DNA of 64,000 nt from Streptomyces sp. QL37 (GTDB lineage Bacteria; Actinomycetota; Actinomycetes; Streptomycetales; Streptomycetaceae), in NCBI RefSeq assembly GCF_002941025.1, contig NZ_PTJS01000001.1, positions 5,027,472 through 5,091,471 of the forward strand, given 5' to 3'. This document shows, piece after piece, positions 54,767-62,742 of this stretch (positions are counted from its first letter, which is position 1; every line of letters starts with the position of its first letter). The position numbers and the translations under genes were made by a program. Under the pieces are notes generated by a model. That model saw only the letters and a program-made list of their open reading frames with translations, searched no databases and was not told where the DNA came from.

Positions 54767-55015
54767 TCAGGCCGCTCCGGACGGACCGGGTGCCGTCGCC
54801 TCCGCCGCGGCCTTCCGCGCCCCCCGCCTTCGTCGTAGCCGGTAGCTCACCCAGGTCACCGTCGCCGCCAGCCAGAGGCCGCCGACGAACACGGGGGCGA
54901 AGAACGTCCACGGGGCGTTCCACGCGCCCGCCGCGTCTGCCGCGTAACCGGCCGCCAGGGTCAGCATGACGAGGCCCGCCACCGCGCGGCCCGGCCGGAA
55001 CTCATGACGCAGCAC
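54767..55015 (-). CDS. Small membrane protein, two helices
   Basis: The 82-residue product has two hydrophobic helices (residues ~11-30 and 35-57) and a strongly basic C-terminus (RLRRRRGARKAA). Its ATG at 55015 lies inside the last codons of the upstream PspC-domain gene, a 14-bp overlap, so translation is probably coupled. Function unknown; a partner of the PspC protein is the simplest guess. Confidence 0.75.
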   Translation of the reverse strand: MLRHEFRPGRAVAGLVMLTLAAGYAADAAGAWNAPWTFFAPVFVGGLWLAATVTWVSYRLRRRRGARKAAAEATAPGPSGAA

Positions 55016-56339
55016 GGGTGACCTCCAGTTGTCCGATGCCGACTCCCATGCCCAGCTCGACGGTGCCGGCGGGCTCGCTGTCCTCGGCGGGTCCGATGGT
55101 CTGCCGGGTGCGCCGGTCGGGGGCGATGTCCACGTCCTTGCGCCGGTCCGACGGGAACCGGATGTCGCCGAGCCCCGCCTCCGCGTCCACCTTCACCGTC
55201 ACCCCGGCCGGTACGACGACGACCGCGCGGCCCGCGCCGACCTCGATCCGGGTGCGCAGGGTCCCGCCCTCGGGGACGGTGACCCCCGAGAGATCGAGCT
55301 TCGCGACCCCGGTGCCCAGCTTGTACTGCGGCTGGACCGTGGCGACCGACGCGGGGCGCCACTCCTTGCGGACCCAGTCGGTTCCCACGTCCTCCGGGAC
55401 GACGGAGGCCCCCGCCATCAGCCCCGCCGTGATCATGGCCAGCAGGACCGTGCCGAAGCCGGTCCTGCCGAGGACGGAGGCGACGAGCAGGCCGAGGCCG
55501 AACACCCCGAGCGCCGCCGCGAGCCCGATCTGCAGGCTCGTACCCAGCGGATGGGTGTCCCAGCTCAGCCTCGTGCCGACGCCGCCCGCGATCAGGGCGA
55601 GCAGGAGGACGAGGCCTCCGATCGGGCGTGGGCCCCGGGTGCCGGTCCGGCGGTGGGGCGGGCGGTACGGGTCGTCCGCCGCCGGCGCGTTCCTGCCGGG
55701 CTCCGCCGCCTCCTCCGGCACCGCGTTCGCCGGGCCCCACAGATAGCCGGTCCCCGCCGGGCCGGTCGTGCCGTCCTTGACGATGGGGTCCCGCCACCAG
55801 GACGGGCTGCCCGGTGTGGGCGGCGCCTTCACCTCGGGCGGCGCCCCGTGGCCGGCGCCGTGAGCCGTGCTCCCCGGGGTGTGCGCCGCGGAGCCCGGCG
55901 CGTCCTCGGGCGGGGCCGTCCGGCGGTGCTGGCTCCAGACCGAGAAGCCGATCACGGACAGCGACAGCATCGCGGCGAAGGCGAGCATCCCGCCGTTGTG
56001 CAGCATCGACAGCAGCAGCCCGCAGCCCGCCAGGGCCAGCACCAGCGCGACCAGCGAGGCGCCCTCGACCCGGCCCGACAGCAGCCTGCGCGCCTCGTTC
56101 TCGTCCTCGCCCTCCACCGGGAGCAGCAGCCACGCGAAGCCGTAGAAGATCAGCCCGATGCCGCCCGTCGCCGCGAGGACACCGAGCACGATCCGGAAGA
56201 TCACCGGGTCCACGTCGCAGTACCGGCCGAGCCCGCCGCACACCCCGGCCACGACCTTCTGCCGCGGGCTGCGCTGCAGCCGCGGTGCCGGCCCGGGGGG
56301 CGGTGCGACGCCGGGGGAGGCGTCCTGGGGAACGGTCAT
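55002..56339 (-). CDS. PspC-domain membrane protein with C-terminal adhesin-like beta domain
   Basis: The 445-residue product starts with a short Pro-rich tail, then a PspC domain (residues ~25-85: RQKVVAGVCGGLGRYCDVDPVIFRIVLGVLA in parts, ending AWLLLP), two further helices near 95-135, a Pro/Gly linker, three helices (about 240-325), and a C-terminal domain (about 350-440) of the cell-wall-active/DUF4097 type with GVAKLDLSGVTVPEGGTL and VVVVPAGVTVKVDAEAGLGDI. PspC-type proteins sense or protect membrane integrity. It is divergent from a PspC-histidine kinase, a conserved pairing in Streptomyces as I recall. Confidence 0.88.
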   Translation of the reverse strand: MTVPQDASPGVAPPPGPAPRLQRSPRQKVVAGVCGGLGRYCDVDPVIFRIVLGVLAATGGIGLIFYGFAWLLLPVEGEDENEARRLLSGRVEGASLVALVLALAGCGLLLSMLHNGGMLAFAAMLSLSVIGFSVWSQHRRTAPPEDAPGSAAHTPGSTAHGAGHGAPPEVKAPPTPGSPSWWRDPIVKDGTTGPAGTGYLWGPANAVPEEAAEPGRNAPAADDPYRPPHRRTGTRGPRPIGGLVLLLALIAGGVGTRLSWDTHPLGTSLQIGLAAALGVFGLGLLVASVLGRTGFGTVLLAMITAGLMAGASVVPEDVGTDWVRKEWRPASVATVQPQYKLGTGVAKLDLSGVTVPEGGTLRTRIEVGAGRAVVVVPAGVTVKVDAEAGLGDIRFPSDRRKDVDIAPDRRTRQTIGPAEDSEPAGTVELGMGVGIGQLEVTRAAS

Positions 56340-56395
56340 GGCTCCATGGTGACGGCCCGTACGCCCCTGTGGGACCTGCGACGACCCTGGCCGAT

Positions 56396-56413
56396 CCCTG
56401 ATATTGCGTCCCG
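56396..56413. repeat. Direct repeat copy 1 in PspC / kinase gap
   Basis: CCCTGATATTGCGTCCCG matches the copy at 56474-56491 at 16 of 18 positions, 78 bases apart in the same orientation. Two such sites in a divergent promoter region suggest a regulator binding site, possibly for the adjacent response regulator. Confidence 0.55.
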
Positions 56414-56473
56414 GAGACCGATGGGGGACCGCCCGGCCGCTCCATGGCCTCCTCAGGGTCGAGTCCGGGCAGA

Positions 56474-56491
56474 CCCTGATGTTGCGGCCCG
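56474..56491. repeat. Direct repeat copy 2 in PspC / kinase gap
   Basis: CCCTGATGTTGCGGCCCG is the second copy. It lies 24 bases before the histidine kinase start codon, so it could overlap that promoter, while copy 1 is 57 bases from the PspC start on the other strand. Confidence 0.55.
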
Positions 56492-56514
56492 CCGGAACGT
56501 GTGACGATCGGTAC

Positions 56515-57813
56515 ATGCCAGCAGCCACGAGCCGAGCCCCGAGCTCCCACGCCCCGGACCCGGAGGAGCAGGCGCCGCGAAAGCTCTACCGCAGCGCCGA
56601 CGGGCGGATGCTCGGCGGTGTCGCGCGCGGGCTCGCCGGACACCTGGGGCTGCCCGTCGCCTGGGTCCGGTTCGTCTTCCTCGGACTGTTCTTCGCGGAC
56701 GGCCTCGGCGCCCTGCTCTACGCCGTGTTCTGGATCGTCGTACCGCTCGGGGTCGGCGGGGGCGGTGGGATCGGCGGGGTGGAGCGGGCCCTCTTCGAGA
56801 CCGCCCCGGACGGCCGGCGCAGACTCCGCAAGCCGGACAAGGGCCAGGTCTTCGCCCTGGTCGCGCTGCTCGTCGGCGCCATGATCTTCGTCGGCAACGT
56901 CGACATGGGCAGCAAGGCGGACCGTTACGTCTGGCCCGCGCTGCTGATAGGCGCGGGCTCCGTCCTGGTGTGGCGCCAGGCCGACAACGCGCGCCGCGCC
57001 CGCTGGATGGAGGTCGGCCGCCGCCGCCGTGTGCTGCAACTGGCCCGGGGGCTGGCGGGCGTCGCGCTCGTCGGCCTCGGCCTCGCCGCCTTCATGGTGG
57101 TGCGCGGCTCGGCGGCCCAGCTCGGCACCGCGCTGACCGCCGCCGTCGCCGTACTCACCGGGATCGCGCTGCTCGCGGGCCCCTATCTCGTACGGATGAC
57201 ACAGGACCTCTCCGAGGAGCGCCTGATGCGCATCCGGGCCCAGGAGCGTGCCGAGGTCGCCGCCCATGTCCACGACTCCGTCCTGCACACGCTCACGCTG
57301 ATCCAGCGCAACGCGGACGACGGCGGCGAGGTCCGCAGGCTCGCCCGCGCCCAGGAGCGCGAGCTGCGCAACTGGCTGTACAACCCGGAGGGCACGGGCA
57401 AGGAGGAGGCCGAGGAACCGGCGACCCTCGCCGAGGCGGTCAAGCGGGCCGCAGCCGAGGTCGAGGACAAGCACGGGGTTCCGCTGGAGGTCGTCGTCGT
57501 CGGCGACTGCCCGCTCGACGAGAAGCTGGCGGCGCAGATGCAGGCCGCACGCGAGGCGATGGTCAACGCCGCCAAGTACGGTGGCGAGGGCGGTGCCGTC
57601 CAGGTCTTCGCGGAGGTCGAGGGCCGCACGGTCTTCGTCTCCGTACGGGACCGGGGGCCGGGATTCGACCTGGACGCCGTCCCGGGCGACAGGATGGGCG
57701 TACGAGAATCAATCATCGGCCGGATGCAGCGCAACGGCGGCACGGCGCGGCTGCGTTCGGTGCCCGGCGGGGGCACGGAAGTCGAGCTGGAGATGGAGAG
57801 GGCGAGCGAATGA
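56515..57813 (+). CDS. Histidine kinase with N-terminal PspC domain
   Basis: The 432-residue sensor has a PspC domain (residues ~20-80: RKLYRSADGRMLGGVARGLAGHLG in parts, VFWIVVPLGVG), helices near 105-125, 130-150, 180-200 and 205-225, then a NarL-type HisKA_3 module with the phosphate-accepting His in AAHVHDSVLHTLTL and a HATPase domain ending DRGPGFDLDAVPGDRMGVRESI and GGGTEVELEME. It is likely a membrane-stress sensor. The last bases overlap the response-regulator start (ATGA), so both are made together. Confidence 0.93.
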   Translation: MPAATSRAPSSHAPDPEEQAPRKLYRSADGRMLGGVARGLAGHLGLPVAWVRFVFLGLFFADGLGALLYAVFWIVVPLGVGGGGGIGGVERALFETAPDGRRRLRKPDKGQVFALVALLVGAMIFVGNVDMGSKADRYVWPALLIGAGSVLVWRQADNARRARWMEVGRRRRVLQLARGLAGVALVGLGLAAFMVVRGSAAQLGTALTAAVAVLTGIALLAGPYLVRMTQDLSEERLMRIRAQERAEVAAHVHDSVLHTLTLIQRNADDGGEVRRLARAQERELRNWLYNPEGTGKEEAEEPATLAEAVKRAAAEVEDKHGVPLEVVVVGDCPLDEKLAAQMQAAREAMVNAAKYGGEGGAVQVFAEVEGRTVFVSVRDRGPGFDLDAVPGDRMGVRESIIGRMQRNGGTARLRSVPGGGTEVELEMERASE

Positions 57814-58505
57814 CCGAGAACACCGAAGCGACCGGGGGCCCGGAGCGCCGGGTACGGGTCGTGCTCGTCGACGACCACCGGATGTTCCGCACCGGCGTCC
57901 AGGCCGAGATCGGCCGCACCGAGGAGACCGGGGTCGAGGTCGTCGGCGAGGCCGCCGACGTCGATCAGGCGGTCACCGTGATCACCGCGACCCGTCCCGA
58001 GGTCGTCCTCCTCGACGTCCACCTCCCGGGCGGCGGCGGTGTCGAGGTGCTGCGGCGCTGCGCCCCGATGATGGGCGCCGTCGAGAACCCGGTGCGCTTC
58101 CTCGCACTGTCCGTCTCGGACGCCGCGGAGGACGTCATCGGCGTCATCCGCGGCGGCGCGCGCGGCTATGTCACCAAGACCATCACCGGCACCGACCTCG
58201 TCGACTCGGTCTTCCGGGTCCAGGAGGGCGACGCCGTGTTCTCGCCGCGGCTGGCCGGGTTCGTCCTGGACGCGTTCGCCTCGACGGACGCGCCGCCGGT
58301 CGACGAGGACCTGGACCGGCTGACGCAGCGCGAGCGGGAGGTGCTGCGGCTGATCGCCCGGGGATACGCGTACAAGGAGATCGCCAAGCAGCTGTTCATC
58401 TCGGTGAAGACGGTCGAGTCCCATGTCTCGGCGGTGCTGCGCAAGCTCCAGCTCTCCAACCGGCACGAACTGACCCGGTGGGCCACGGCGCGACGGCTGG
58501 TCTGA
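57810..58505 (+). CDS. NarL/LuxR family response regulator
   Basis: The 231-residue product has a receiver domain (residues ~15-140) with the acidic pair VLVDDHRMF, phospho-acceptor Asp in VVLLDVHLPGGGG and the Lys in YVTKTI, and a LuxR helix-turn-helix (about 165-225: LTQREREVLRLIARGYAYKEIAKQL in parts, TVESHVSAVLRKLQ). It is the cognate regulator of the overlapping PspC kinase. The direct repeats between the divergent genes are candidate targets. Confidence 0.94.
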   Translation: MTENTEATGGPERRVRVVLVDDHRMFRTGVQAEIGRTEETGVEVVGEAADVDQAVTVITATRPEVVLLDVHLPGGGGVEVLRRCAPMMGAVENPVRFLALSVSDAAEDVIGVIRGGARGYVTKTITGTDLVDSVFRVQEGDAVFSPRLAGFVLDAFASTDAPPVDEDLDRLTQREREVLRLIARGYAYKEIAKQLFISVKTVESHVSAVLRKLQLSNRHELTRWATARRLV

Positions 58506-58518
58506 GCCCGGCCCGAGG

Positions 58519-59274
58519 TCAGGCGGGGGCGAGCGAGATGTTGAGCTTCTCGCCGGTCCTGCGGTAGCCGACGCCCGCGTAGATCCGCTCGACGTCGGGG
58601 CCGCCCGGCTCCAGCCACACGGTGTGGAAGCCGCGCTCGAAGGCGGTGCGGGTCAGCCAGGCGGAGAGTGCCGCGCCGACACCCCGGCGGCGGAAGGCGT
58701 CGGCGACGGCCAGGCCGGCCAGTTCGCCGATGCCGTCGGCCGGGGTCGAGCAGCCGCCCGCGCCGGCGGGCCGGCCGTCCACGGTGGCCAGGGCCGAGAC
58801 GCCGCCGCTCTCCGTCGCCCGGCGCAGCCAGGTGATCTCGCCGTCGTCGGGGCCGCCCTCCCCGCCGAAACCGGTGTGCTGGACGGCGGCCGCGGAGGTG
58901 AACTCCGCGTCGGTGACGGGCTCGGCGATGCGCAGGCCGTCCACCGGCTTGGGCGTGAGCAGGCCGTCCGCGGTGCAGGCCATGACGGGTGCGCGGTTCT
59001 CGACGGTGAAACCGGCCGCCAGCAGGGCCGGTTCGACCGCGGGCGCCCAGGCGGGCAGGAACTCCAGCCGGGGCAGCCGGTCGTGCTCACGGAACGCGGC
59101 GACCAGGTCGTCGACGTCCTGTGCGGTGGGCTCGGCGCCCTGGTCGGGGATGGCGTAGTTGACGAACTTCAGCTCCCAGCCCGGGTTGTGGCGCACCGTG
59201 AAGGGGCCGACGCGGTAGTGGTCCGGGGAGCTGAGGGCGAGCGTGCGCGCGTAGTTCTGGATGGCGGTGTCCAT
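58519..59274 (-). CDS. GNAT family N-acetyltransferase
   Basis: The 251-residue product has an N-terminal degenerate half (residues 1-~105) and a C-terminal GNAT domain with the acetyl-CoA loop DAFRRRGVGAALSAWL and the end motif VERIYAGVGYRRTGEKLNISLA. The two-half layout resembles tandem GNAT proteins. The substrate is unknown. The stop is 13 bases from the response-regulator stop (convergent). The upstream NlpC/P60 gene stop is 12 bases from its ATG, so the two may be co-transcribed. Confidence 0.87.
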   Translation of the reverse strand: MDTAIQNYARTLALSSPDHYRVGPFTVRHNPGWELKFVNYAIPDQGAEPTAQDVDDLVAAFREHDRLPRLEFLPAWAPAVEPALLAAGFTVENRAPVMACTADGLLTPKPVDGLRIAEPVTDAEFTSAAAVQHTGFGGEGGPDDGEITWLRRATESGGVSALATVDGRPAGAGGCSTPADGIGELAGLAVADAFRRRGVGAALSAWLTRTAFERGFHTVWLEPGGPDVERIYAGVGYRRTGEKLNISLAPA

Positions 59275-59286
59275 GGGGACGGGAGC

Positions 59287-60354
59287 CTATGCGACCCGGG
59301 TCGCCCCCGCGAAGGGCATTTCGCTGATCGGTGCGATGCGGACCGGGGCGCCGGGGCGCGGGGCGTGGATCATCTGGCCGCCGCCGATGTAGAGCCCGAC
59401 ATGGGTGACACCGGAGTAGAAGAACACCAGGTCGCCGGGGGCGAGTTCGGACCTGGAGACGCGTTGGCCCGCGTTGATCTGGGTGTACGTCGTGCGCGGC
59501 AGGGAGACTCCTGCCGCGCGCCAGGCGGCCTGCGTGAGCCCGGAGCAGTCGAACGACGAGGGCCCGGTGGCGCCCCAGACGTACGGCTTGCCGAGCGCCC
59601 CGTAGGCGAAGTCGACGGCCTGTGCCGCACGGGCGTTGGGGGCGGCCACGGACCCGCGCGGAGCGCCCCGGTCGGCACGGGCGCCGCCGCCGTGCGCGGC
59701 GTCGGCCGAGCGCTCGTAGTGGGCGCGCTGCCCGGCGGTGAGGGTGGCCAGGAGTTCCCGGGCGTCGGCGAGCTTGGTGCGGACCGCGTCCTTGTGCTTC
59801 TTCAGGTCGGCGCGGCGGGCGGTCAGGACCTCCAGCTCGTCCTGGGCCCGGGCGCGCAGCCGGGCGATCTCGCCGACCTGCCGGCGTACGCCCTGGAGTG
59901 CACCGGCCTGGCGGTCGCCCGCCCGGTCCTCGTAGGAGGCGCGCTCCAGATACTCGTCCGGGTCGGAGGAGAGGGCCAGCCGCACGGCGGGGTCGATGCC
60001 GGCGCTGCGGTACTGCGCGGTGGCGAAGGAGCCGAGGGCGTCGCGCGCGGTGTTGAGGCGCTCGGTCCTCCGGGCGGCCTCGTCCCGAAGGGCTTCGAGG
60101 GACTTCTCGGAGGCCGCCGCCTCCTCCTTCGCGCCGTTGTACTTCTCGGTGGCCACCTCGGCGTCGTGGTAGAGCCGGTCCACCTTGGCCTCGACCTGGG
60201 CCGGGGTGAGCTGGGGGTCGGCCTGGGCGGCGCCTTCGAGGGCGGTCGCGGTGGCGGCCCCGGCAAGGGCCAGGGTGGCTGCTGTGCGGGCAGCAGGCCC
60301 GGTGAACAGACGCTGCTTGGGCTTGCGGTGAGCGGCTTCTCGATGGGCGGCCAC
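59287..60354 (-). CDS. NlpC/P60 family secreted cell-wall hydrolase
   Basis: The 355-residue precursor has a signal peptide (basic start HRKPKQRLF, then AATLALAGAATATAL), a long coiled-coil region (about 45-205, RipA/CwlO-like), a short linker and a C-terminal NlpC/P60 peptidase (about 235-355). The catalytic Cys is in SSFDCSGLTQAAW, the His in VTHVGLYIG and the third residue near MIHAPRPG. It should cleave peptidoglycan peptides, D-Glu to diamino acid. I chose the GTG at 60354, giving MAAHREAAHRKP, similar to the common MASHR start. The 5' UTR contains a strong hairpin with a C6 loop. Confidence 0.92.
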   Translation of the reverse strand: MAAHREAAHRKPKQRLFTGPAARTAATLALAGAATATALEGAAQADPQLTPAQVEAKVDRLYHDAEVATEKYNGAKEEAAASEKSLEALRDEAARRTERLNTARDALGSFATAQYRSAGIDPAVRLALSSDPDEYLERASYEDRAGDRQAGALQGVRRQVGEIARLRARAQDELEVLTARRADLKKHKDAVRTKLADARELLATLTAGQRAHYERSADAAHGGGARADRGAPRGSVAAPNARAAQAVDFAYGALGKPYVWGATGPSSFDCSGLTQAAWRAAGVSLPRTTYTQINAGQRVSRSELAPGDLVFFYSGVTHVGLYIGGGQMIHAPRPGAPVRIAPISEMPFAGATRVA

Positions 60355-60413
60355 GGGGGTGGTGCGTCCTTCCGTTCGACTGCCCGTCGGTGGGTGCCGC
60401 GGGCCCGCCCGGG

Positions 60414-60456
60414 TCCGGCGGCGGGTCACCACAGGGGGGAGTGGCCCGCCGCCGGA
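60414..60456 (-). promoter_or_regulatory. Leader hairpin with C6 loop upstream of NlpC/P60 gene
   Basis: On the minus strand TCCGGCGGCGGG (60456-60445) pairs with CCCGCCGCCGGA (60425-60414). The loop contains CCAC/GTGG pairing capacity and a run of six C. It lies about 60 bases upstream of the GTG start. It may be an attenuator or stability element; a link to 6C-type RNAs is only a visual resemblance. Confidence 0.5.
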
Positions 60457-60594
60457 TTCCTGGCGGGGCGACCGGGAGCCGCCCGGTACGGGGGCGGTGG
60501 TACAGAGCCGGTCACCTGGGAGGGACGCTAAACCCGGCGCACAGGGAAGAGGTGTAATGACAGCTATTGCCCTCATATGCTGTTTCGTTTCCGT

Positions 60595-60617
60595 CGGTTG
60601 ACCGGAAAAATCAACCG
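60595..60617. promoter_or_regulatory. 7-bp dyad in AT-richer promoter region
   Basis: CGGTTGA and TCAACCG are exact inverted arms with spacer CCGGAAAAA, 93 bases upstream of the small membrane-protein ATG at 60710. It is a candidate operator for either divergent gene. Confidence 0.4.
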
Positions 60618-60709
60618 GAGTCCGGCAATCCGCGTAGGGCCCGGGGGAACTCATCAGTAAGTCGTACCTGGCCGAAGAGTGGTGATATGGCCGCGGTTAG
60701 GCTGCGGCC

Positions 60710-61063
60710 ATGGACGTACTCATCAATGTCTTCGTGGCCCTGCACATCATCGGTATCGCCTCCCTGCTGGGCGGCTTCCTGACCCAGATGAAGGCCATGG
60801 GGGCAGGCACGGCGCGCTTCGTCCCGGCCATGCTGCACGGCGCGCTCACCATGCTCGTCACGGGAGTCGCCCTGGTCGGGCTCAACCAGGCCGACGACCA
60901 GAGCGTGAACAACGTCAAGATCGGCATCAAGCTGCTGGTCCTGATCGTGGTCCTGGCGCTCGTCTACGTGAAGCGGGACGAGGAGAAGGCCGGCAAGGGC
61001 GCGTTCGCCGCCGTCGGCGGGCTGACGGTCGCCAACATCTTCATCGCCACGCTCTGGACCTGA
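60710..61063 (+). CDS. Small integral membrane protein, 117 residues
   Basis: Four hydrophobic helices are predicted (residues ~5-25, 38-58, 70-88 and 97-115). The sequence starts MDVLINVFVALHIIGIASL and has one conserved-looking loop, NQADDQSVNNVKIGIKLLV. This matches a widespread class of small actinobacterial membrane proteins with no known function. The ATG at 60710 is close to the transcript start region. Convergent with the second NlpC/P60 gene. Confidence 0.82.
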   Translation: MDVLINVFVALHIIGIASLLGGFLTQMKAMGAGTARFVPAMLHGALTMLVTGVALVGLNQADDQSVNNVKIGIKLLVLIVVLALVYVKRDEEKAGKGAFAAVGGLTVANIFIATLWT

Positions 61064-61123
61064 GCGCGGACGGGCGGGCCCGGAGCTGTGCCCCCGGCCC
61101 GCCGCCGGTGGTGCTCCCGCGCG

Positions 61124-62281
61124 TCACGCGGGGCGCACGCTGCCGTAGATCGGCATGTAGTAGATCGACTCCTCGCGGACGTTCGCACCCGGCTTCGGCG
61201 CGTGGATCATCATGCCGTCGCCCTTGTAGATGCCGACGTGGCTGATGTCGTCGTAGAAGAAGACCAGGTCCCCCGGCTGCAGATCCGCCGTGGCCACCCG
61301 GGTGCCGACCTCGACCTGGTCCCAGGTGGTGCGGGGCAGATCGACGCCCGCGTCCTTCCAGGCGGCCTGGGTGAGCCCTGAGCAGTCGTACGAGGACGGG
61401 CCCGTCGCCCCCCAGACGTAAGGCTTGCCGATCTGGGCGCGTGCGAAGGCCAGGACCTTCTCGGCCTTCGAGGCGTAGCCGCTGTCGGAGCCCGTGCCGC
61501 CGGTCTCCGTGCCGGTGCCGCTGCCCGAGCCGGCCTCCTCCTCCTCGGCCTCCTCCTGGGCGGCCTTCTCGGCCTTCTCCTTCGCGGCCTGCTGCCGGGC
61601 CAGCTCCTCGGCCTTGCGCTTGGCCTCGGCCTCCTTCTCGCGCTCCAGCTCCGCGAGCCGCGCCTTCTCCTCGGCGGTCAGCTTCGACAGCAGCGAGCGG
61701 GCCTCGGTGAGCTTCGTCTGCACCTGCTGCTTGCTGGTGCGCAGCGTCGCCTGGGACTCGGTGAGCGTCTCCAGGCTCTTCGTCGCCTCGACACGCTTCG
61801 CCGCCGCCTCCTTCTGCTGCGTACGGAAGTCGGCCACCGCCTTCTGCTGCTGGCTGGTCATCCGGGCCATCAGCTGGTCCTGGTCGAAGTACGACTGCGG
61901 GTCGTCCGCGAGGAAGAACGTCGCGGTCGGGGCGATCGAGCCGCTGCGGTACTGCGCGGCGGCGTAGTTGCCCAGCTCCCGGCGCGTCTCGTTGAGCTTG
62001 TCGGCCCGCTTCGCCGCGGCCTCCAGCAGCGAGTCGACCTTGGAGCGCTGCTCGGCCGAAGCGCTCTTCGCCTTGTTGTACTGCTGCGTCGCGGTGCCGG
62101 CCTGCCGGTAGAGGGCGTCGACCTTCTTCTGCACTTCCTCGATGCTGGGCTTGGGGTCGGCGGGGGCGGCCGTCGCGCTCTGCGTGGAGAGCAGGGTGAC
62201 GGAGGCGAGCGCCGCGGCCGTGAGACCGACGGCAGGGGTCGTGGTGCGCACACAGGTGCGCGGCTTGCGATGCGACGCCAA
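61124..62281 (-). CDS. NlpC/P60 family secreted cell-wall hydrolase under riboswitch control
   Basis: The 385-residue precursor has a signal peptide (start HRKPRTCVR, core GLTAAALASVTLLS, cleavage after ATA), a long coiled coil (about 45-255) ending in a Lys/Glu/Ala-rich helix, a Gly/Ser/Thr linker, and an NlpC/P60 domain (about 268-385) with Cys in SSYDCSGLTQAAW, His in ISHVGIYKG and MIHAPKPG. I chose the TTG at 62281: GGAAGGAG directly abuts an in-frame ATG (62290) but is 9 bases from the TTG, and MASHRKP is a typical family start. A ydaO/c-di-AMP riboswitch precedes it, which links wall hydrolysis to c-di-AMP. Confidence 0.93.
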   Translation of the reverse strand: MASHRKPRTCVRTTTPAVGLTAAALASVTLLSTQSATAAPADPKPSIEEVQKKVDALYRQAGTATQQYNKAKSASAEQRSKVDSLLEAAAKRADKLNETRRELGNYAAAQYRSGSIAPTATFFLADDPQSYFDQDQLMARMTSQQQKAVADFRTQQKEAAAKRVEATKSLETLTESQATLRTSKQQVQTKLTEARSLLSKLTAEEKARLAELEREKEAEAKRKAEELARQQAAKEKAEKAAQEEAEEEEAGSGSGTGTETGGTGSDSGYASKAEKVLAFARAQIGKPYVWGATGPSSYDCSGLTQAAWKDAGVDLPRTTWDQVEVGTRVATADLQPGDLVFFYDDISHVGIYKGDGMMIHAPKPGANVREESIYYMPIYGSVRPA

Positions 62282-62299
62282 GGCCGGCATCTCCTTCCG

Positions 62300-62490
62300 T
62301 GGAACGCCTACCGGGTTAGCGATGGGGGTCCCCCCAGGCCGTTCGGGCACTGGGGGAGGGTTCGGGCGGAACGGAAGGCTGCCCTACGGCCCGGTGGAGA
62401 CGGGCCGATTCACCCCGGTGCTGCGTGTGGGTCCCCGGTTCCGGGCTCCCTTCGGGGGAGTACGGATTCGGCGGGGGCGCCCGTGCGGCG
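62300..62490 (-). promoter_or_regulatory. c-di-AMP riboswitch (ydaO-yuaA type)
   Basis: On the minus strand the leader contains the conserved blocks in order: CGCCGAATCCG near 62480, CGGAACCGGGGACCCA near 62440, CCGGGGTGAATCGG near 62410, GGGCCGTAGGG near 62385, CCGAACCC, and at the 3' end GCTAACCCGGTAGGCG (62320-62305). These match ydaO elements upstream of Streptomyces wall-hydrolase genes such as rpfA. An extra hairpin (CCCCCAG...CTGGGGGG) is inserted before the 3' block. c-di-AMP binding normally turns such genes off. The 3' block ends about 15 bases before the Shine-Dalgarno sequence. Confidence 0.88.
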
Positions 62491-62742
62491 CGGTTCGCCT
62501 CAAGGGGGTACGGGGCACCCGTCGGAGCACGCTAGCCAACCCGTGGTGTCCCTGTGAAGGTTGATGTTCGATATGCCCGATACATTTTCGTGACCTTTTC
62601 CGGGCGGAGGTCCACCGGCCGGGAAACCACCCTGGAATCTCACGTTCCGTGGGTGGGCGACCTCGTTGCGCACACGGACCGGGGCCCTTGTCGCCGATGC
62701 GGCCCGGGCTGTCGGTGCGGCCGCCTAGACTCGTGAGGCGAT
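62491..62742. other. Promoter region between riboswitch and pcrA
   Basis: The gap must contain the promoter of the riboswitch transcript (minus) and of pcrA (plus). TAGACT at about 62728-62733 is a possible -10 for pcrA, with no good -35. A locally AT-richer part (about 62560-62600, GATATGCCCGATACATTTTCG) probably belongs to the promoters. Confidence 0.45.

Larger units (their letters stand above)
60355..60709. other. Divergent gap between NlpC/P60 gene and small membrane-protein gene
   Basis: The 355-bp gap holds a 12-bp hairpin at 60414-60456 in the NlpC/P60 leader, an AT-richer part (about 60551-60620) with a 7-bp dyad at 60595-60617, and the leader of the small membrane-protein gene. I looked for the ydaO riboswitch signature seen at 62305-62490 and did not find it here. 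Confidence 0.6.

Noticed and set aside
60355..60560. Second ydaO-type riboswitch before the other NlpC/P60 gene
   Set aside because: None of the conserved blocks (CGGAACCGGGGA, GGGGTGAATC, GCTAACCCGGTAGGCG) could be found; only an unrelated GC hairpin is present.
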